From an uncultured Alistipes sp. (GTDB lineage Bacteria; Bacteroidota; Bacteroidia; Bacteroidales; Rikenellaceae), in contig CAMWGZ010000083.1 of NCBI GenBank assembly GCA_947173915.1, forward strand, positions 1-5,477: a stretch of DNA of 5,477 bases, written 5' to 3'. The position numbers were made by a program, and so were the translations under genes. A model generated the notes under the pieces. The model was not told where the DNA came from and made no database searches. It saw only the letters and a program-made list of their open reading frames with translations. The stretch's first letter is position 1, and each line of letters begins with the position of its first letter. Positions 4,813 to 5,477 of the stretch are shown here, in pieces.

Positions 4813-5477
4813 CTAACTCTGTTTAAAATAGACAGGGAAAGCAATCCAACGATTCATGCCATCATCGGGAACAGCCCATTTCGGCGGAGAAGACGAAACC
4901 GTCCTGAAAACGGCCAAAGCCAACACGGGCGATACCCGGTCCTTGTTCAATATCTCGACACTCTTCACACTGCCGTCCCGACACACCACACAACGCACCA
5001 GGACCCGCCCCTGCACTCCATAATCCATTGCGATTTGCGGATAGACTACATGCGCATGAACCCACTTCAAAAAAGCAGATACATCGCCCTCGTCAAAAAA
5101 CAGGCCCGCTCCATCTGCCCCAGCGCACAACGGCACATTTCCCGCCGCCGCCATATATTCCGCCCGCGACCGCTCCTCCTCCGCCGCGAGGAGCTTTCTG
5201 CACTCCGCCTCGACCGTCTTCATATCAGGTGCTATCAACACATTCCCCAACACGGAAGCGATCTCCAGAATATCCTCCACCGATGCAACCGGGCGGGAGG
5301 TCTGTGCGGAACGGACGATTTCGGCACTCTCGACATCGATCAATCGCACCGAAACATATGTTTCACCGAAAAGCTCGGTAATATCCGCCACACACACCAA
5401 ATGCGCCCCGAACTGCTCTACGAGCCGCTATATTTGACCGTAATCCACACCTCCTGAGCGCTGGTAACTCTGCTCCA
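4813..5477 (-). pseudogene. CsgG/LpoB-like segment fused to TonB C-terminal domain; interrupted, 5' end outside the window
   Basis: The minus-strand frame ends at TAG 4815-4813. Its last 85 or so residues form a TonB C-terminal domain: FLKWVHAHVVYPQIA, then GVQGRV, V-x-x-DGSV and a closing FPVYF strand, the fold that contacts TonB-dependent receptors or is reused in other envelope proteins. The upstream part (VCVADITELFGETYVSVRLIDVESAEIV) resembles the core of CsgG/LpoB-like outer-membrane lipoproteins. A helical, Glu-rich linker joins the two. The frame is stopped by TAG at 5430-5428, but upstream of it the same frame reads EQSYQRSGGVDYGQI to the window edge, also as expected of a CsgG-like domain. 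This suggests one nonsense change in an otherwise intact gene. The post-stop part offers only TTG/GTG starts (5400, 5397) and lacks a signal peptide. The true start and promoter lie beyond 5477. Confidence 0.7.
5428..5430 (-). other. In-frame TAG interrupting the CsgG-like/TonB gene
   Basis: On the minus strand the codons read GGT CAA ATA TAG CGG CTC GTA GAG CAG. The 15 codons before it (to the window edge) and the codons after it stay in one frame and both look like the same CsgG-like domain, so no frameshift is needed. TAG is one base from AAG, CAG, TCG, TGG and others. Confidence 0.75.

Noticed and set aside
4732..5457. 241-residue open frame on the + strand across the TonB-domain gene
   Set aside because: It is rich in His, Arg, Pro and Ser with no domain pattern, while the opposite strand encodes a clear TonB C-terminal domain. 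It is an antisense shadow.

Overview
The window looks like chromosomal DNA of a GC-rich member of the Bacteroidetes, most likely an Alistipes-type Bacteroidales. Four things point there: protein-level resemblance of every recognisable gene to that phylum, Bacteroidetes-type promoters (TTTG, about 20 bp, then TAnnTTTG) before two transcription units, gene starts without clear Shine-Dalgarno sequences, and the presence of DUF3127 and DUF4369/TlpA-type proteins. The genus is an inference from GC content and gene style, not a proof.

Layout. At the left edge is the 3' part of a tRNA-Ser (probably anticodon CGA) with an intrinsic terminator. After about 190 bp without a gene comes a tight + strand run: coaD (coenzyme A synthesis), lpxD (lipid A synthesis) and ruvC (Holliday junction resolvase), with gaps of 14 and 9 bp, so probably one transcript. 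A DUF4369/thioredoxin-fold TlpA-like lipoprotein follows after 96 bp and ends at a strong terminator. An AT-rich stretch carries a well-formed promoter for tRNA-Arg(ACG), which has its own terminator. Next is a separately promoted small gene for a DUF3127 protein whose last residues resemble the acidic tip of single-stranded DNA-binding protein (SSB).

The right third is different. A 351-bp convergent intergenic region holds a + strand terminator for the DUF3127 gene, a minus-strand terminator, a second tetraloop hairpin and a competing long-range pairing. The minus-strand gene that runs off the right edge encodes a CsgG/LpoB-like segment followed by a TonB C-terminal domain. Its frame is interrupted by one in-frame TAG, with family-like sequence on both sides, so it is best described as a recently broken gene or a sequencing error.

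The genes are mostly housekeeping (CoA, lipid A, recombination, translation) with cell-envelope functions (TlpA-like lipoprotein, TonB-domain protein). I see no phage, CRISPR, insertion sequence, toxin-antitoxin pair or obvious new multi-gene system. The items most worth a second look are the interrupted CsgG-like/TonB gene, the structured convergent intergenic region, the SSB-like tail of the DUF3127 protein and the apparently leaderless start of coaD.
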